Source of the DNA: Rhodomicrobium sp. Az07
GTDB taxonomy: Bacteria; Pseudomonadota; Alphaproteobacteria; Rhizobiales; Rhodomicrobiaceae
Reading direction: 5' to 3'
Assembly (NCBI RefSeq): GCF_018619475.1
Contig: NZ_JAHFZG010000024.1
Coordinates: 1 to 35,661, forward strand
DNA: 35,661 nt
Position 1 is the stretch's first letter, and each line of letters starts with the position of its first letter. The translations under genes and the position numbers were made by a program. The notes under the pieces were generated by a model, which was given only the letters and a program-made list of their open reading frames with translations, was not told the DNA's origin and did not search any database. Shown here piece after piece: positions 18,186 through 25,588 of this stretch.

Positions 18186-20153
18186 CTACGATCGCCCACG
18201 ACCGTTTTGCCGAGCTCGCGTTTCACTGAACTCGGCTTCCAGGAGCGCGATCTTGGCCCGCTGACCTTGAGGACTGTTTTCCAGCCCGGCAAGGCTCGAT
18301 ATTGATGACCTCGCTGCATTAACAGGCGGGTCCGCCTGGAGCGCAGTGCCTTCGCTGTTCTTTGCTGCGCCGTGCTCCGACGGCTGCAGAGCCTTCTCAA
18401 TGTCCATGATCCGGGCTTTTACCGCGTTGAGCCGTTCGGCGCGGGCGAACCCTGTCGCCGTCAACTGGCGCTCGAGCTTTGGGAGATCGGCCCTGGCCTT
18501 CGACAGCTCCTGCTCTTCGGCGGCGAGCACGGCGGGGACCTGCTTGATGCAGTTTTCGAAGCGACGCAGGAGGCCAGCCGGATCGATTTCGTCGCTCAAC
18601 AGATAGGACTCCTGTTTGGCGTAGCCCCTCTCTCGTTCGATCTCGATGGTGTAGGAGAGACCGTTCGCGCCAGAGCGAACATAGGCTTCGAGCCTGAACC
18701 CTCGAAGGCGCGCCTGCAGGGCGGCTTTCTGAGGCTGACCGAGGCCAAGCGGCGCCGCCTTCGAAAGGACGATCGCCTTTAACGCTTCGCCCGCCGCTTT
18801 GCGCTCCGAGAACCGCCGGTCTCCAATGGTGAGCAGGAACGCCGCTGTTTCGGATGCGCGGACCTGCTCGGCGTCAGCGCCAAGGCCCTCGATCGCCGTC
18901 TCGTGAGCGGCGATCTTGGAGGTGAGCCGCGCATAGGCTGACTTGGCGGCGAGGACGGAGCGCTCCTGGCCTCGTTTTGCCGCCTCAAGCTCGCGCAGTT
19001 CCTTGGACAGCTCCGCGTGCTCGATAATTAACGGGTTGCCGGTGGCTGCCGCCTTGATCATCGCGGCTTCCGGAAGCGGGGAATCGATGTCCTCGGCGGT
19101 TCGAACCCCGCGTGCGCCAGCCCGTAATTGCGCGATGAAATTCGCCTTCCTGGTCAGCGTCTGCCAGCGATAGGCGTCAAGGCTGCGCAGCGTAATGTAG
19201 CGGATGATCTCGACTTCGCTATTGAGATTGCCCTGCCGGAGGATGCGCCCGTCGCGCTGCTCGACATCGGCGGGCCGCCAGGGCGCGTCGAGATGGTGCA
19301 TGGCGACAAGCTGGCGCTGCACATTGGTGCCGACGCCCATTTTCGCGGTCGAGCCGATCAGGATACGCACCTGCGCCTCGCGAACGGCGGAGAACAGCCG
19401 GGCCTTTTTGATGTCGTTGTCGGCTTCGTGGATGAAGGCGATCTCGTCTCGCGGAATGCCTTTTTGCACAAGCCGGGTCCGCAAATCCTCATAGAGATTG
19501 AAGGAGGAGCCGATCTCGTTGGGAAGGGCGGCTTCGTTGCCGTCCTCATCCTCTGCGAACTCGTCGTCGCCTGCCGCCTGCGCTTTGATACCCACTTTGG
19601 AGTTCGGCACGCCCATATCGAGAAACACGATCTGGCATAGTCCGGGCCTCGTCCCCTCCTTCCAGATCTGCGCGATGCGCTCGACCGCGGCGACCGTCTT
19701 GCCATGCGGATTGATGGGCGCTTGCGCGTCCAGCAAGCGAATGTCGGTTGCAAGCCGCAAGCCTTCGCCGAGGATCTTCAGCATGTTGTCGCCGCCTGCC
19801 TCAGAGCGCTTGCCCTTGATGGCTTCGGCGCGTTGCACAAGCTCGTCCATCATGTTGAGCTCGCGCTGCGAGAGCTCCGCTTCGACGACGGTCACCTGGC
19901 CGGTTTTCAGCTTTGGGCGGGGCAGATTCAGCATCTCGGGCGTTTGCGTGTCGGCGACGCGGCTGTAAAGCGCGATCAGCTCGGGAATGTTCACGAATTT
20001 CGAAAACGACCGCGTGGTGCGAAAGCCGCGGCCCGAAGGCGCAAGTTCGACCTCGGTCACGATGTCGCCGAAGGTCGCTGCCCGAACAGACTGAAACCGC
20101 TCTTCCGCCGCGCCATGGCGTGATCCCCGTCGCCACCTCTTTGAATAGCGCAT
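18186..20153 (-). pseudogene. C-terminal remnant of giant SF2 helicase
   Basis: The 655-residue frame is the C-terminal part of the very large SNF2/strawberry-notch-type helicase (often fused to a DNA methylase and near 1700 residues) carried by many plasmids and integrative elements. It retains the second RecA lobe: VRILIGSTAKMGVGTNVQ (motif V) and EQRDGRILRQGN (motif VI), then a long helical tail. The first lobe with Walker A and DEAH, and any methylase domain, are missing. Family-like sequence begins near AATFGDIVTEVELAP; the first fifteen or so residues look foreign, so the break lies near 20105. The apparent start codon lies in palindromic site 3. A truncated protein may still be made, but helicase activity is not expected. 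Confidence 0.75.
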
Positions 20154-20168
20154 CGTTTATAGACGATC
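20151..20168. promoter_or_regulatory. Palindromic site 3, at traJ 3' end
   Basis: CATCGTTTATAGACGATC matches 13 of 14 fixed positions of the recurring dyad. It spans the traJ stop codon and the start of the helicase remnant frame, so in the original layout it may have preceded the gene following traJ. Confidence 0.5.
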
Positions 20169-20507
20169 AATAAGCGCGCGAAGCTGAATTTGCACGGTCT
20201 CGATGTCATGCAACAGGCGGCGGACTTCGCCCGGCCCCACTCCCACGCCGGCTCGCGACACAAGCCAGAGCTTCAAGAGGCCGCCAAGTCGGCCCTGGTC
20301 GGCATTCAATTGCAGCAGTGCCAGGATCGCCTTTTGGTCGTGGACGGATGTGAGCCTGACGCCAAGGGCTGCCGCGCGCAGATAGGCCGAGACCGAAAGG
20401 CCTGCGGCTTGTGCTCTTGTCTCGATCGCCACGCGCTCTTTAGGACTGACAAAGGTCTTCAGCGGACGCATGCGGTCTCGCGGCTCGAACGGGATTTTAT
20501 CCGCCAT
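20157..20507 (-). CDS. traJ: Relaxosome protein TraJ/MobC-like
   Basis: The 116-residue protein has the ribbon-helix-helix style N-terminus of TraJ/MobC relaxosome proteins: RMRPLKTFVSPKERVAIETR, then AAGLSVSAYLRAAALG. In RP4, TraJ binds an inverted repeat beside nic and recruits the relaxase. The gene starts beside the oriT-like region and is transcribed away from it, exactly as in RP4. In RP4 traI follows at once; here the next intact transfer gene on this strand is about 11 kb away. It starts at the ATG at 20507; the stop codon overlaps palindromic site 3. Confidence 0.85.
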   Translation of the reverse strand: MADKIPFEPRDRMRPLKTFVSPKERVAIETRAQAAGLSVSAYLRAAALGVRLTSVHDQKAILALLQLNADQGRLGGLLKLWLVSRAGVGVGPGEVRRLLHDIETVQIQLRALIDRL

Positions 20508-20531
20508 GCTCGCATGTTAGTCCGCTATCGG

Positions 20532-20550
20532 CGGTCTCGACAAGAGACCG
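20532..20550. repeat. oriT hairpin 1
   Basis: CGGTCTC and GAGACCG form a perfect 7-bp stem around five bases, 25 bp from the traJ start. It is a candidate TraJ binding site or regulatory stem for traJ transcription. Confidence 0.5.
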
Positions 20551-20593
20551 CGCTTCCGTCGAGCGAAGCGAGTAAGGAACGGCGTGATGGGGG

Positions 20594-20622
20594 CATCGGC
20601 TCTGCCGATGTGGGCCCACATC
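20594..20622. repeat. oriT overlapping hairpin and palindrome
   Basis: CATCGGC (20594-20600) pairs with GCCGATG (20604-20610) across a TCT loop. The last four bases also begin the perfect palindrome GATGTGGGCCCACATC (20607-20622). The two structures share bases and are mutually exclusive, and both end next to the nick-like CATCTTGC. Confidence 0.6.
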
Positions 20623-20625
20623 ACA

Positions 20626-20633
20626 CATCTTGC
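20626..20633. other. Candidate nic site
   Basis: CATCTTGC differs at one base from the RP4-group consensus YATCCTG/Y and lies directly after the palindrome, as nic does after the TraJ-binding repeat in RP4. The opposite strand was not excluded. Confidence 0.4.
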
Positions 20634-20640
20634 CATCCAA

Positions 20641-20813
20641 AACTTTTGTCCAACACTGACGATCTCTGTCGCTCCTTGGCAGTCTCTGTCCTTCTTTGAC
20701 CGCCTCCGTCCATCTTTGGCTATCTTTGTCCATCTGTGACGCAAAGGCCCGGCGAAGTTTGGCGATCTTCGGCGGACTTCGTCCATCTGTGACGATCTTC
20801 GTCCTTTTGCGAC
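20641..20813. repeat. Fifteen 10-bp phased repeats at oriT
   Basis: Ten contiguous 10-mers (20641-20740), a 23-base spacer and five more (20764-20813) share the pattern nATCTtTGtC. Position 8 is G and position 10 is C in all fifteen, position 4 is C in thirteen and position 5 is T in thirteen. The exact 10-bp period places every unit on the same DNA face. In RP4 the equivalent segment is bent DNA bound by TraK, so these are probably TraK contacts. This is not a CRISPR array. Confidence 0.8.
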
Positions 20814-20836
20814 GTTTGAGTTTGAGGGTGGCGTGT

Positions 20837-20854
20837 GATAGTCTATAAACCATG
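20837..20854. promoter_or_regulatory. Palindromic site 4, on traK start codon
   Basis: GATAGTCTATAAACCATG matches 13 of 14 fixed positions of the recurring dyad and its right end contains the traK ATG. A protein bound here would block traK translation start or transcription directly. Confidence 0.55.
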
Positions 20855-21214
20855 ATCGAGGGTGAGAAGGGAGGAGAGAAGCCACGGGCAAAATGGGGCG
20901 ACGGGCGCATCGCGTTCACCGCGCTGCTTCCGGAAATTGCCGGCGAGTTGACCCGCAAGGCGCCAATGTCGCGCATCTACGCGAAGCACAAAAGCCGCTT
21001 AGGCGTCAGCTACCGGCAGTTCATCCGCCTGGTCCGCGAGTATCGCGACCAGGCCTCCGATGATGCTGCCCCGGTCGGGCTTCCAGGCCTTGGGGCTGCG
21101 AGCCCTTCGCCTCCTGCCGACGGCAGGTCTCGAACGCCCCTTTATGTCGGACCGCACGAAGAGCGGACGTTCCACTTCGATCCCATGGACGCCTACAGGA
21201 AAAAATACGACTGA
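20852..21214 (+). CDS. traK: Conjugal transfer protein TraK (oriT binding)
   Basis: The 120-residue protein has a helical first half with the TraK pattern: IAFTALLPEIAGELTRKAPMSRIYAKH, then SYRQFIRLVREYRDQ, which resembles the small Arc-like DNA-binding TraK of RP4. The C-terminal 45 residues are proline-rich. TraK in RP4 wraps the bent DNA next to nic, and here the gene starts right beside the 10-bp repeat array. The start codon is part of palindromic site 4 and no good ribosome-binding site precedes it, but no later start keeps the domain. It leads a traK-traL-traM operon. Confidence 0.82.
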   Translation: MIEGEKGGEKPRAKWGDGRIAFTALLPEIAGELTRKAPMSRIYAKHKSRLGVSYRQFIRLVREYRDQASDDAAPVGLPGLGAASPSPPADGRSRTPLYVGPHEERTFHFDPMDAYRKKYD

Positions 21215-21227
21215 AGGAGATCTTCGC

Positions 21228-21983
21228 ATGGAGAACGGTTCGCAGTCACGGCGCGCGGTCAATCTGTTCTTGAACAGCAAGGGCGGCGTCGGCAAGTCCC
21301 ATCACGCGGTGCTACTGGTGCAAGCCTATCAGGCCGCGGGCCTGCCCGTGATCGCCATCGACGCCGATGCCACCTCGGCGTCGTTTTCGAGCTTTCACGC
21401 GCTTGGCGTGAAGCGTGTCCAGCTCATGGAGGGCGATGCGATCAACCCTCGCGTTTTCGATGACATCACCGAGGAGTTTCTCACGACCGACGCGAATTTC
21501 GTCATCGACACGGGCGCCTCAGCCTTCGTTGAGCTGAACCGCTATCTCCTGAAGAACAAGATCCCTGAGCATGTCCGCTCCGCCGACAAGCGGCTCGTCG
21601 CCCACATTATCTTGACCGGCGGCTCGACCTTCCGCGAAACGAGCGCCAATCTCGAAGCCATTGCCGGCCAGACGCCGCCTTCTGTCGAGATCGTGGTATG
21701 GATCAACGATCATTTCGGCCCCGTGGTGCCTGCCGGCCGCAGGTTCGAAGACCTCGAAATCTATAAGGGCTCCGCCGGGCGCATCTCAGCCATCGTGCAT
21801 CTTGCCGATCATACCTTCAGCGAAAAGGACACCTTCGGCGTCGACGTGAAAAAGATGATGTCGGCCGGCTTGTCGTTTGCCGAAGTCCGAGAGTCGCAAG
21901 ACTTCACCATCATGGCGAAGGCCCGCCTGCAACTCGTCGAACGGGAAGTGAATGGACAGCTTTCCTCCATCATCGCCCTCTGA
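21228..21983 (+). CDS. traL: TraL, ParA-like P-loop ATPase
   Basis: The 251-residue protein is a ParA/MinD-type ATPase of the TraL family. Its deviant Walker A is LNSKGGVGKSHHAVLL and the second motif is VIAIDADATSASFSS; NFVIDTGASAFVELNRYL is a block shared with RP4 TraL. The ATG at 21228 has a strong GAAGGAGAT upstream; a frame open to 21060 overlaps traK and is not needed. TraL's exact role in transfer is unclear, but it is a conserved neighbour of traK and traM in IncP-type elements. It overlaps traM by 32 bp. Confidence 0.88.
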   Translation: MENGSQSRRAVNLFLNSKGGVGKSHHAVLLVQAYQAAGLPVIAIDADATSASFSSFHALGVKRVQLMEGDAINPRVFDDITEEFLTTDANFVIDTGASAFVELNRYLLKNKIPEHVRSADKRLVAHIILTGGSTFRETSANLEAIAGQTPPSVEIVVWINDHFGPVVPAGRRFEDLEIYKGSAGRISAIVHLADHTFSEKDTFGVDVKKMMSAGLSFAEVRESQDFTIMAKARLQLVEREVNGQLSSIIAL

Positions 21984-22467
21984 GCCGGACCCGGAGGCGG
22001 AAATCCATCGGCTCATCGGCGAGGTAGCCAAGCGCCACAGGATCATCTTGGCGCCAGGCGACCCTTTGTTTGTGGTGCTCACGCTTCTCGAGCTTGTCAC
22101 GGACCGCTATCTGGAGAAGGCCGATGCGATCCTCAAAGCCGAGCGCGACACTTCTCTCGATGCGATGGAGCGCGCGGCGGCTTCGGCAAAAACAACCGGC
22201 GAAGGCCTCATCACGGCCGCCGCCGACTACGTGGCCAAAACCGTTCGGTCTTCCACGGTTGAGTTGACGGACGCCTTATCGGGCACCGCCGCCGCCGAGC
22301 GCGCCAAGATCGAACTCACAGCAAAGGATGCGAGACGCATGACCTGGCTCGGGTCGATCGTTCTCGCCATCCTGTTCTCGATCTTGACCGGCATCGCGAT
22401 CGGCATCTGGCTGGCGCCGGACGCTAACGGCCGGTTTCTTCACTGCCCGATCTCATCGGCGGCATAG
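21952..22467 (+). CDS. traM: Conjugal transfer protein TraM
   Basis: The 171-residue protein starts with an acidic, proline-rich segment, then a helical region (PLFVVLTLLELVTDRYL) and a long polar helix that may form a coiled coil. A single C-terminal membrane helix (about residues 135-157, IVLAILFSILTGIAIGIWL) follows. This tail-anchored layout and the position after traL match RP4 TraM. It is translated from inside the traL gene (32-bp overlap). The function is not well defined in the family; a membrane-attached transfer accessory is the usual assumption. Confidence 0.82.
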   Translation: MDSFPPSSPSEPDPEAEIHRLIGEVAKRHRIILAPGDPLFVVLTLLELVTDRYLEKADAILKAERDTSLDAMERAAASAKTTGEGLITAAADYVAKTVRSSTVELTDALSGTAAAERAKIELTAKDARRMTWLGSIVLAILFSILTGIAIGIWLAPDANGRFLHCPISSAA

Positions 22468-22510
22468 GCATGGCACTCTCAAGTCTCGCACCCAAAATGG
22501 GAGAGAGACC

Positions 22511-23113
22511 ATGAGTACAGGTCAAAGCGTCAACGCGAGTGGCGCATCGCGCCGCCCCTGGAACAAGGGCAAGCTTGTCGGACCAAAGCCGCCCCTCCAG
22601 CCAAAACACGTCTGGGCCATCCTAACCCGACTTCAACTCCAACGCCGAACCCGCGACTTGGCGCTGTTCAATCTCGCGATCGATAGCAAGCTTCGAGGCT
22701 GCGATGTGGTTGCCCTCAAGGTGGAGGATGTCGCACCGCACGGATACGCCGTCGAGCGAGCGACTGTCCGGCAACGAAAAACAGGGCGTCCCGTACGCTT
22801 CGAGATCACCGAGCAGACGCGACAGTCAGTCGATGAGTATCTGCGCGTGACGCAAAGGAAGCCTGGCTACTTCCTGTTCGGCGGCCGGCGCGGCGAAGAA
22901 AGGAGCCTCACCACGAGACAATATGCGCGTCTTGTCTCGACCTGGGTCGCCATGGTTGGGCTTGACGCCAGCCTCTTCGGCACGCATTCCCTGCGACGGA
23001 CCAAAGCCACACTGATCTACCGGAAGACCGGCAACCTGCGCGCCGTGCAGCTTCTCCTCGGTCATACAAAGATCGAAAGCACGGTCCGGTATCTTGGCGT
23101 CGAGGTTGATTGA
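22511..23113 (+). CDS. Small tyrosine recombinase, frameshifted tail
   Basis: The 200-residue protein belongs to the short tyrosine recombinases common on alphaproteobacterial plasmids (RPWNKGKLVGPKPPLQPKHVW start). The catalytic set is present: Arg62 in KLRGCD, His159 and Arg162 in HSLRR, His185 in LLGHTK and Tyr194 in RYLGVEVD. It starts at 22511 with GGGAGAGAG upstream, 43 bp after traM. The stop comes just after the catalytic tyrosine. If one T is removed at about 23110-23111, the frame continues as DALAISEQVDI and stops at a TAA near 23146, which is the tail expected for the family. The protein may still work, since only about eleven terminal residues are lost. It could resolve dimers or move cassettes. 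Confidence 0.88.
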   Translation: MSTGQSVNASGASRRPWNKGKLVGPKPPLQPKHVWAILTRLQLQRRTRDLALFNLAIDSKLRGCDVVALKVEDVAPHGYAVERATVRQRKTGRPVRFEITEQTRQSVDEYLRVTQRKPGYFLFGGRRGEERSLTTRQYARLVSTWVAMVGLDASLFGTHSLRRTKATLIYRKTGNLRAVQLLLGHTKIESTVRYLGVEVD

Positions 23114-23570
23114 CGCGCTTGCGATCTCCGAGCAGGTCGACATTTAAATGGTGGCGGCCGGAGCCAACGCTCCGCCTTGCAAAAGGGGTCTTCAGGGTCG
23201 TGAAGAGACGTCCCTGTCGGAATTAGCCTCGCCCGCAATCGGAGGCAAAGCGGAATTTGAGTTCCGAACAAAGACTTAGTCCGGATCGGGCCAAAAGCTG
23301 CCGAACCGTATCTCAAAAAGGCGCGCCGAGTTCTCCCGAGTCGGGTCGCAAACGGACATGGCGTTCAGAAAAAATCGCGCCTGTTTAACCTCCAGAAGCC
23401 GAAGCCATAAAATCTCGCCCGCTGAGCGGCACCACGCTCGACGTTCGGGCTCGCTGTTGCCCCACACGGACGAAGTGGTCCTCCTTCACCAATTGCTTGT
23501 TATAAAATGTTTGAAGCAGGAAATCCGGCCGGGAGGCCGCCCTTTGGACCGCAGCAGCTTGTGGGGCTTA
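23114..23570. other. Gap between recombinase and IS element
   Basis: The first 35 bp hold the out-of-frame tail of the recombinase. A 63-codon - strand frame (23276-23467) exists but I do not recognise it and give it little weight. No attachment site or repeat was identified. Confidence 0.4.
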
Positions 23571-24428
23571 GGCCGTGGACTCATAGCGACGTGCACCAAA
23601 GGCGCGTCGCGATGAGTTTGACGGCGGCGAGGAAGTTGGCGGGGTCCTTGTCGTAGCGGGTGGCGATGCCGCGGAACTGTTTGATCTTGTTGAAGAACCG
23701 TTCGACGAGGTTGCGCTGCCGGTAGAGCCAGCCGGAAAAGACGAACCGTCCCTTTCGGTTGCGGCGCGGCGGAATGTTGGCGAACATCCCCTTCTCGGCC
23801 GCCTTCGCCCGGATGGCGGCTGCGTCGTAGCCCTTGTCGGCGAGCAGGATGCCGCCGCCCGCCACCGGCTCGATCAGGGCTTCGGCCTCGACGCTGTCGT
23901 GGACCTGGCCGGCTGTCAGCGCCAGGCCGATCGCGCGGCTTCGGCGTCGACAAGCGCGTGGATCTTGCTCGTAAGCCCGCCTCGGGAACGTCCCATGCCC
24001 CGATCCATGCCGCGATCGAAGGCCCCCTTTTTGCGGTCGCTCCGTGTTGATGGACGCGCACGCAGGTGGAATCGATCATGACGATGTCGCCGTCATAAGC
24101 CTTTGAAACCGCTTCGATAAGTCTGTCCCAGACGCCGCCCTTTCGCCACCTGACGAAGCGATTGTAGCACGTCGTCGGCGGACCGTAGCGCTCTGGGATC
24201 TCCGCCCAGGGCGAACCCGTGCGGAACCGCCACAGGATGCCGTTCAGCACGCGCCGGTCGTCGACGCGAGGTACCCCGCGCGGCTTGTTCGGCAGCAATG
24301 GTTGCAGGATCGACCACTCAAGGTCCGTCAGTTCGTAACGTCGGCGCGTCATCAAGGCCTCCCAGCTCAACCGAAAGCCTTGAATCAGTGTTCGCTATCA
24401 AACGCCACTCATTTTATGGGTGTACGGC
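23571..24428. mobile_element. IS5-family (IS427-type) insertion sequence
   Basis: Imperfect terminal inverted repeats are visible: GGCCGTGGACTCAT inward from 23571 and, at the other end, the complement of ATGGGTGTACGGCC (24415-24428 region). They share most positions. Both ends are flanked by TA, consistent with the short target duplication of IS5 elements. The length of about 858 bp is normal for the group. It separates the recombinase from the AT-rich cassette. Confidence 0.72.
23581..24352 (-). pseudogene. IS5-type transposase, two frame changes
   Basis: The start at 24352 (GGGAGG upstream) encodes the N-terminal part MTRRRYELTDLEWSILQPLL and the first catalytic block (DGDIVMIDSTCVRVHQHGATAKRG, Asp). 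The frame must then change at the CAAAAAGGGGG run near 24015-24030, where IS427-type elements use programmed frameshifting, to read MGRSRGGLTSKIHALVDAE. A second change, one missing G near 23948, is needed to reach IGLALTAGQVHDS and the 95-residue C-terminal frame with ILLADKGYD and FFNKIKQFRG. The second shift is not part of the normal mechanism, so the transposase is probably dead. Confidence 0.78.
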
Positions 24429-24538
24429 CTAGCGTCGAGAGCCGCCGCGATCCAGCGCGCGACGACATATCGTCATACGTATTGCATCACTGAGTAAGCG
24501 TGATATCAACTTTTCAATTTGCCTATCTGGGGGGCTAA

Positions 24539-25588
24539 ATGGGCTTTCTGAGTGGAATTCTCGATTGGCTTTTTGCTAGAGCGGAGGCCATAAAAGCATT
24601 GGTTGCAATTGTCGGCGCAATTATCGGAGCGCTAGATATATTGCGACGCTTAAGGCGGCGATCAAGGCAGCCTCAAGCCGAAAGACCGAGCCCTCAGCCG
24701 GACAAAGCAATGGAAAGCCACAGCCCGCAAGTGACGGCGGGGCATAGTTTGCTAAAGCGCGAGACCGATTTTCAATCAATAATAATTTTCACCAAAGATT
24801 TCGGAAGCTGTAGAGTGCGCGCCGGAAGTGGTGAATATTTCAAGGACGCCACCTACAGCCCTCAACTGGTGATTGTGCCGCCAGGTTATTATACAATGGG
24901 GGCACCCACATCTGAGTATTTAAGTGCCGACTCTGAGCGTCCTACAAGAAGAGTTCATATACCTCAGGCTTTTGCTATAGGTCGATTTCCCGTGACAAGG
25001 AAAGAATGGATGCATTTTGCGACCGACAGTGGAGAAAGGGGGTATTTCCCCCTTAATCGCGGCTGGGGAGATGATTTATATCCTGTTGTTGATGTTTCAT
25101 TCGACGACGCCCTTTCCTACATTGAGTGGCTAGCTAAAAAAACAGGCCGGGCCTATCGCTTACCTTCTGAGGCCGAGTGGGAATATAGTGCCCGTGCTGG
25201 CACGACTACTGCCTATTGGTGGGGAGATAGAATTGATCCAAGTCGTGCGAACTACAACGCCCAGGTGTCATACAACGGAAGCCATGTTGGCAATTACCTT
25301 GCGAGAACCAGCAAATGTGATTGCTTTTCTGCAAACGATTGGGGACTGCACGATGCGCACGGTAACGTCTGGGAGTGGGTGCAAGATTGCTGGCACGATA
25401 CCTATCAGAATGCCCCCAGCAGTTCAAACCCATGGGAAGTAGAGCGCGGCGGCAATCCAAGATTTCGAGTTTTACGCGGTGGATCTTGGAGCGATCCACC
25501 TCAATGGCTGAGGTCTGCTGCTCGAAATGACGCCGACCGCAGTACCAGAAACGACAATAAAGGCTTTAGGGTTATTCGTGAATTATAG
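24539..25588 (+). CDS. Membrane-anchored FGE/C-type-lectin-fold protein
   Basis: The 349-residue protein starts with one membrane helix (about residues 17-36), an Arg-rich stop-transfer and a polar linker, followed by an FGE-sulfatase (SUMF1-like) domain from about residue 105: PGYYTMGAP, PRRVHIPQAFAIGRFPVTRKEW-like core, RLPSEAEWEYSARAG, NDWGLHDAHGNVWEW and RVLRGGSW to GFRV. True formylglycine-generating enzymes carry a catalytic Cys pair in the RGGS region; here that segment reads RGGSWSDPPQWLRSAARND, without Cys, so it is more likely a binding domain than an oxidase. It ends tail to tail with the dynamin operon, overlapping by 6 bp. FGE-fold domains are known in bacterial conflict systems; a sensor or adaptor role here is inference. 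Base composition is lower in GC than the transfer genes. Confidence 0.82.
   Translation: MGFLSGILDWLFARAEAIKALVAIVGAIIGALDILRRLRRRSRQPQAERPSPQPDKAMESHSPQVTAGHSLLKRETDFQSIIIFTKDFGSCRVRAGSGEYFKDATYSPQLVIVPPGYYTMGAPTSEYLSADSERPTRRVHIPQAFAIGRFPVTRKEWMHFATDSGERGYFPLNRGWGDDLYPVVDVSFDDALSYIEWLAKKTGRAYRLPSEAEWEYSARAGTTTAYWWGDRIDPSRANYNAQVSYNGSHVGNYLARTSKCDCFSANDWGLHDAHGNVWEWVQDCWHDTYQNAPSSSNPWEVERGGNPRFRVLRGGSWSDPPQWLRSAARNDADRSTRNDNKGFRVIREL
25478..25500. repeat. Perfect hairpin inside the FGE-fold gene
   Basis: GGTGGATC (25478-25485) and GATCCACC (25493-25500) form an 8-bp stem with a seven-base loop, encoding the conserved GGSWSDPP segment. It may be incidental to the protein sequence. Confidence 0.35.

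Larger units (their letters stand above)
20508..20851. other. Probable origin of transfer (oriT)
   Basis: The region lies between divergent traJ and traK, the position of oriT in RP4. It contains a CGGTCTC/GAGACCG hairpin (20532-20550), a CATCGGC/GCCGATG hairpin (20594-20610) that overlaps a perfect 16-bp palindrome (20607-20622), a CATCTTGC sequence (20626-20633) resembling the RP4-type YATCCTG/Y nick site, and then fifteen 10-bp phased repeats up to traK. Position and content together make oriT likely; the nick base is a guess. Confidence 0.72.

Noticed and set aside
20641-20813. Possible CRISPR array at the oriT region
   Set aside because: Units are 10 bp without spacers and no cas gene is present; position and period fit oriT binding sites instead.
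24539-25588. Diversity-generating retroelement target
   Set aside because: The FGE-fold C-terminus resembles known targets, but no reverse transcriptase or template repeat was seen in the window.
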